A DNA stretch of 7,813 bases from an uncultured Thermomonas sp. (lineage in GTDB: Bacteria; Pseudomonadota; Gammaproteobacteria; Xanthomonadales; Xanthomonadaceae), in NCBI GenBank assembly GCA_946480065.1, contig CAMLJA010000084.1, positions 1-7,813 of the forward strand. The letters are read 5' to 3'. Position 1 is the first letter of the stretch, and every line of letters starts with the position of its first letter. The notes under the pieces are model-generated. The model searched no databases, had not been told where the DNA came from, and worked only from the letters and a program-made list of their open reading frames with translations. The position numbers and the translations under genes were made by a program. This document shows, piece by piece, positions 6,248 to 7,813 of this stretch.

Positions 6248-7279
6248 TCAGTCCTGCCATTCCACGCGGTCGCCGCCCAGCCGCTTGGCGCGGTAGAGCG
6301 CGGTGTCGGCGCGGGTGTACCAGCGCTCCCAGTCGTCGGCCTCGCGCAGTTCCTGGCCGTCCAGGATGCAGGCGCCGATGCTGAGGGTGGTCATCTGCGG
6401 CGGCTTGTTGTGCATGCGCTGCAGGATCCGCGCGCTGTCGACGATGTACTCCGCCACCCGGCCGGATTCGTCGCGGCCCTGCCCGTGCACCAGCAGGCAG
6501 AATTCGTCGCCGCCCAGGCGGCAGGCCACGTCGTCCGGGCCGGCCACCGCGCGCAGCAGGTTGGCCACGCTCTGCAGCACGCGGTCCCCGGCCAGGTGGC
6601 CGTGGGCGTCGTTGACGTCCTTGAAGCGGTCGCAGTCGATCAGCACCAGGCTCATGCCCGACAGGCTGCCGTGCCGGCGGCGCTGGTCCAGGTGGGAGAC
6701 GAAGCCGCGGCGGTTGTGCAGGCCGGTGAGCTCGTCGGTGCGGGTCAGCACCTCGGTCTGGTTCAGCCGGTGGGCGGTGGCGCGCAGGGTGTCCAGCGCG
6801 GTCTGCAACTCCTGGTTGCGGCGGCGGAGGCGGGCGATCAGGCCCTGCTCGTTGGACACCACCCGCATGATGGCGCGACGCAGGAAGTGCGAGAGCAGGT
6901 GCGGGTCGCACCGGGCCAGCGCATCGAACTCGGCCCGGCCCAGCTCCAGCAGCACGCCGTCCTCGGCCACCACCGCGTCGGCGCTGCGGGCGTGGTCGCC
7001 GATCAGCAGCCCCAGCTCGCCGAAGAAGGCGCGCATGCCCAGCCGCTTGCCGACCAGGTCGTCGCCGAAGTCCAGGTCCACCGCGCCGCGCGCGATGACG
7101 TACATGCTGGTGCCAAGGTCGCCGCGGTGGAACAGCCGCTGCCCGGCCTCGACCCGCCGCGGGCGTGCCACCTGCGCGAACAGGGCATATTCGTCCGCGG
7201 TCAGGACGGAAGACGCACCGGCATCGTCCGCGAACGTGGCGGTATCGATCTGTGCGTTGGCGGCCACGCCTTCTCCCAT
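6248..7279 (-). CDS. Diguanylate cyclase with N-terminal cNMP-binding domain
   Basis: The 343-residue cytoplasmic protein has a CRP-type cyclic-nucleotide-binding domain (about 27-135). Its phosphate-binding cassette is retained: FGELGLL (86-92) with E88, and HARSA (96-100) with R98. A connecting helix/coiled coil (about 140-178) leads to a GGDEF domain starting at TDELTGLHNRRGF (181-193). It continues with LVLIDCDRFKDVND (211-224) and HGHLAGDRVL (226-235), then the intact active site RLGGDEF (254-260). The inhibitory RxxD site is absent: the Arg position is G247 in GPDD. The protein should make c-di-GMP from two GTP, controlled by a ligand of the N-terminal domain. The ATG at 7279 is chosen because GGGG (7287-7290) lies 7 nt upstream and a -10-like TGCTATCCT lies 29 nt upstream; a GTG at 7330 or ATG at 7327 would begin upstream of that promoter. 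The cyclase gene follows after 8 nt, so the two form an operon. Confidence 0.93.
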   Translation of the reverse strand: MGEGVAANAQIDTATFADDAGASSVLTADEYALFAQVARPRRVEAGQRLFHRGDLGTSMYVIARGAVDLDFGDDLVGKRLGMRAFFGELGLLIGDHARSADAVVAEDGVLLELGRAEFDALARCDPHLLSHFLRRAIMRVVSNEQGLIARLRRRNQELQTALDTLRATAHRLNQTEVLTRTDELTGLHNRRGFVSHLDQRRRHGSLSGMSLVLIDCDRFKDVNDAHGHLAGDRVLQSVANLLRAVAGPDDVACRLGGDEFCLLVHGQGRDESGRVAEYIVDSARILQRMHNKPPQMTTLSIGACILDGQELREADDWERWYTRADTALYRAKRLGGDRVEWQD

Positions 7280-7286
7280 CCCGCAT

Positions 7287-7290
7287 CCCC
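7287..7290 (-). promoter_or_regulatory. Ribosome binding site setting the diguanylate cyclase start
   Basis: The minus strand reads GGGG (then AT) 7 nt before the ATG at 7279. This supports the 343-residue product over the in-frame starts at 7330 (GTG) and 7327 (ATG). Confidence 0.5.
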
Positions 7291-7308
7291 AGGCACGACG
7301 GAAGCGGG

Positions 7309-7317
7309 AGGATAGCA
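7309..7317 (-). promoter_or_regulatory. Extended -10 promoter element of the diguanylate cyclase-cyclase operon
   Basis: The minus strand reads TGCTATCCT (TG, one base, TATCCT; 4 of 6 matches to TATAAT), 29 nt before the ATG at 7279. No clear -35 is present. The element differs from the peptide gene's TGCTATTGT only in two late positions and has the same distance to the start codon. Confidence 0.45.
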
Positions 7318-7340
7318 TCGCATTCATCACCCCATGCGAA

Positions 7341-7368
7341 CGCGGGCCGGTCCCCTGACCGGCCCGCG
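7341..7368 (-). terminator. Strong hairpin after aceA, probable terminator
   Basis: CGCGGGCCGGTC (7341-7352) and GACCGGCCCGCG (7357-7368) form a perfect 12-bp stem, nearly all G-C, with a four-base loop. It begins 20 nt after the aceA stop on the minus strand, the right position for a terminator. The downstream flank has only two T residues, so it is a U-poor type common in GC-rich genomes. It also separates aceA transcription from the diguanylate cyclase promoter at about 7309-7317. Confidence 0.75.
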
Positions 7369-7388
7369 GCGACGCTGCCGTGCAATAT

Positions 7389-7813
7389 TTACGCGGCGGC
7401 GCGCTCGCCGTGGAACTGCTCCTCCTCGGTGCTGCCCTTCAGGGCCACGGTGGAGCTCTGGCCGCCCTGGATCGCCTGGGCGACGGCATCGAAATAGCCG
7501 GTGCCGACCTCGCGTTGGTGCTTGACCGCGGTGAAGCCGCGCTCGGCCGCGGCGAACTCGCGCTCCTGCAGCTCGACGAAGGCGCTCATCTGGCGTCGCG
7601 CGTAGCCGTGGGCCAGGTCGAACATGCCGTAGTTGAGGCTGTGGAACCCGGCCAGGGTGATGAACTGGAACTTGTAACCGTAGGTCGCCAGTTCCGTCTG
7701 GAACCGCGCGATCGTTGCATCATCGAGGTTCTTCTTCCAGTTGAAGCTGGGCGAGCAGTTGTAGGCCAGCAGCTTGCGCGGGTACTTCGCATGGATCGCC
7801 TCGGCGAACTTGC
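7389..7813 (-). CDS. aceA: Isocitrate lyase, C-terminal fragment
   Basis: The 140 visible codons, cut by the right edge, encode the C-terminal third of isocitrate lyase. The fragment includes [18 protein letters not shown], which holds the conserved NCSPSFNW substrate-binding motif, then [35 protein letters not shown] and the tail [20 protein letters not shown]. The match to E. coli AceA is clear along its length, including the GSTEE.QF end, with a short extra tail (HGERAAA). The enzyme cleaves isocitrate to glyoxylate and succinate in the glyoxylate bypass, in the cytoplasm, during growth on acetate or fatty acids. The catalytic KKCGH-type loop lies upstream, outside the window. The stop is TAA (7391 down to 7389). 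No frameshift or degeneration is visible. Confidence 0.97.
   Translation of the reverse strand, partial: KFAEAIHAKYPRKLLAYNCSPSFNWKKNLDDATIARFQTELATYGYKFQFITLAGFHSLNYGMFDLAHGYARRQMSAFVELQEREFAAAERGFTAVKHQREVGTGYFDAVAQAIQGGQSSTVALKGSTEEEQFHGERAAA

Noticed and set aside
4674..6296. 540-codon open frame on the plus strand
   Set aside because: It lies antisense to the cyclase/TPR gene, is rich in His/Gln/Arg/Ala with no recognisable domain, and is a shadow of codon bias.
6261..7385. Open frame continuing upstream of the cyclase gene through the diguanylate cyclase gene, giving an apparent 1217-residue protein
   Set aside because: The upstream part is low-complexity Arg/Pro/Ala and overlaps the real GGDEF gene in another frame. 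Cyclase homology begins just after 6239.

Overview
The window reads as chromosomal DNA of a very GC-rich gammaproteobacterium, most likely of the Xanthomonadaceae/Lysobacteraceae (Lysobacter, Luteimonas, Pseudoxanthomonas type). The basis is the GC bias, the PII gene divergent from ubiK-yifB, and a peptide-modification gene set that, from memory of protein family names, is typical of that group. This placement is inference; no database search was possible.

Layout. Positions 1-67 (-) hold the first 22 codons of a PII nitrogen regulator gene. A 165-bp divergent gap follows, then ubiK (233-520, +) and yifB/comM (531-2045, +), 10 nt apart. Tail to tail with yifB is a SagB-like flavin dehydrogenase (2050-3288, -). 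A 65-bp divergent gap separates it from a 94-residue precursor-like peptide (3354-3638, +). The peptide gene converges on a large cyclase-TM-TolB/TPR protein (3732-6239, -), which sits directly downstream of a cNMP-binding/GGDEF diguanylate cyclase (6248-7279, -). The right edge is the 3' end of isocitrate lyase aceA (7389-7813, -), followed by a perfect 12-bp hairpin.

The notable part is 2050-7279, lying between housekeeping genes on both sides. It has a short peptide with an NHLP/Nif11-type leader, a putative peptide maturation dehydrogenase, and a membrane 'putative peptide modification system cyclase'. I recall these three being modelled together as a predicted RiPP-like system, but I know of no experimental product. 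Here the cyclase gene also follows a diguanylate cyclase with a CRP-type nucleotide-binding domain. A working model (inference): the dehydrogenase modifies the peptide, the exported or periplasmic product is sensed by the periplasmic TolB/TPR part of the cyclase, and the signal passes inside the cell to the cNMP-GGDEF protein and c-di-GMP. Weak points are the cyclase active site, which lacks the usual Asn and Lys, and the absence of any YcaO enzyme, protease or transporter in the window.

No tRNA, rRNA, insertion sequence, CRISPR array or phage gene was seen. No gap without a gene exceeds 170 bases.
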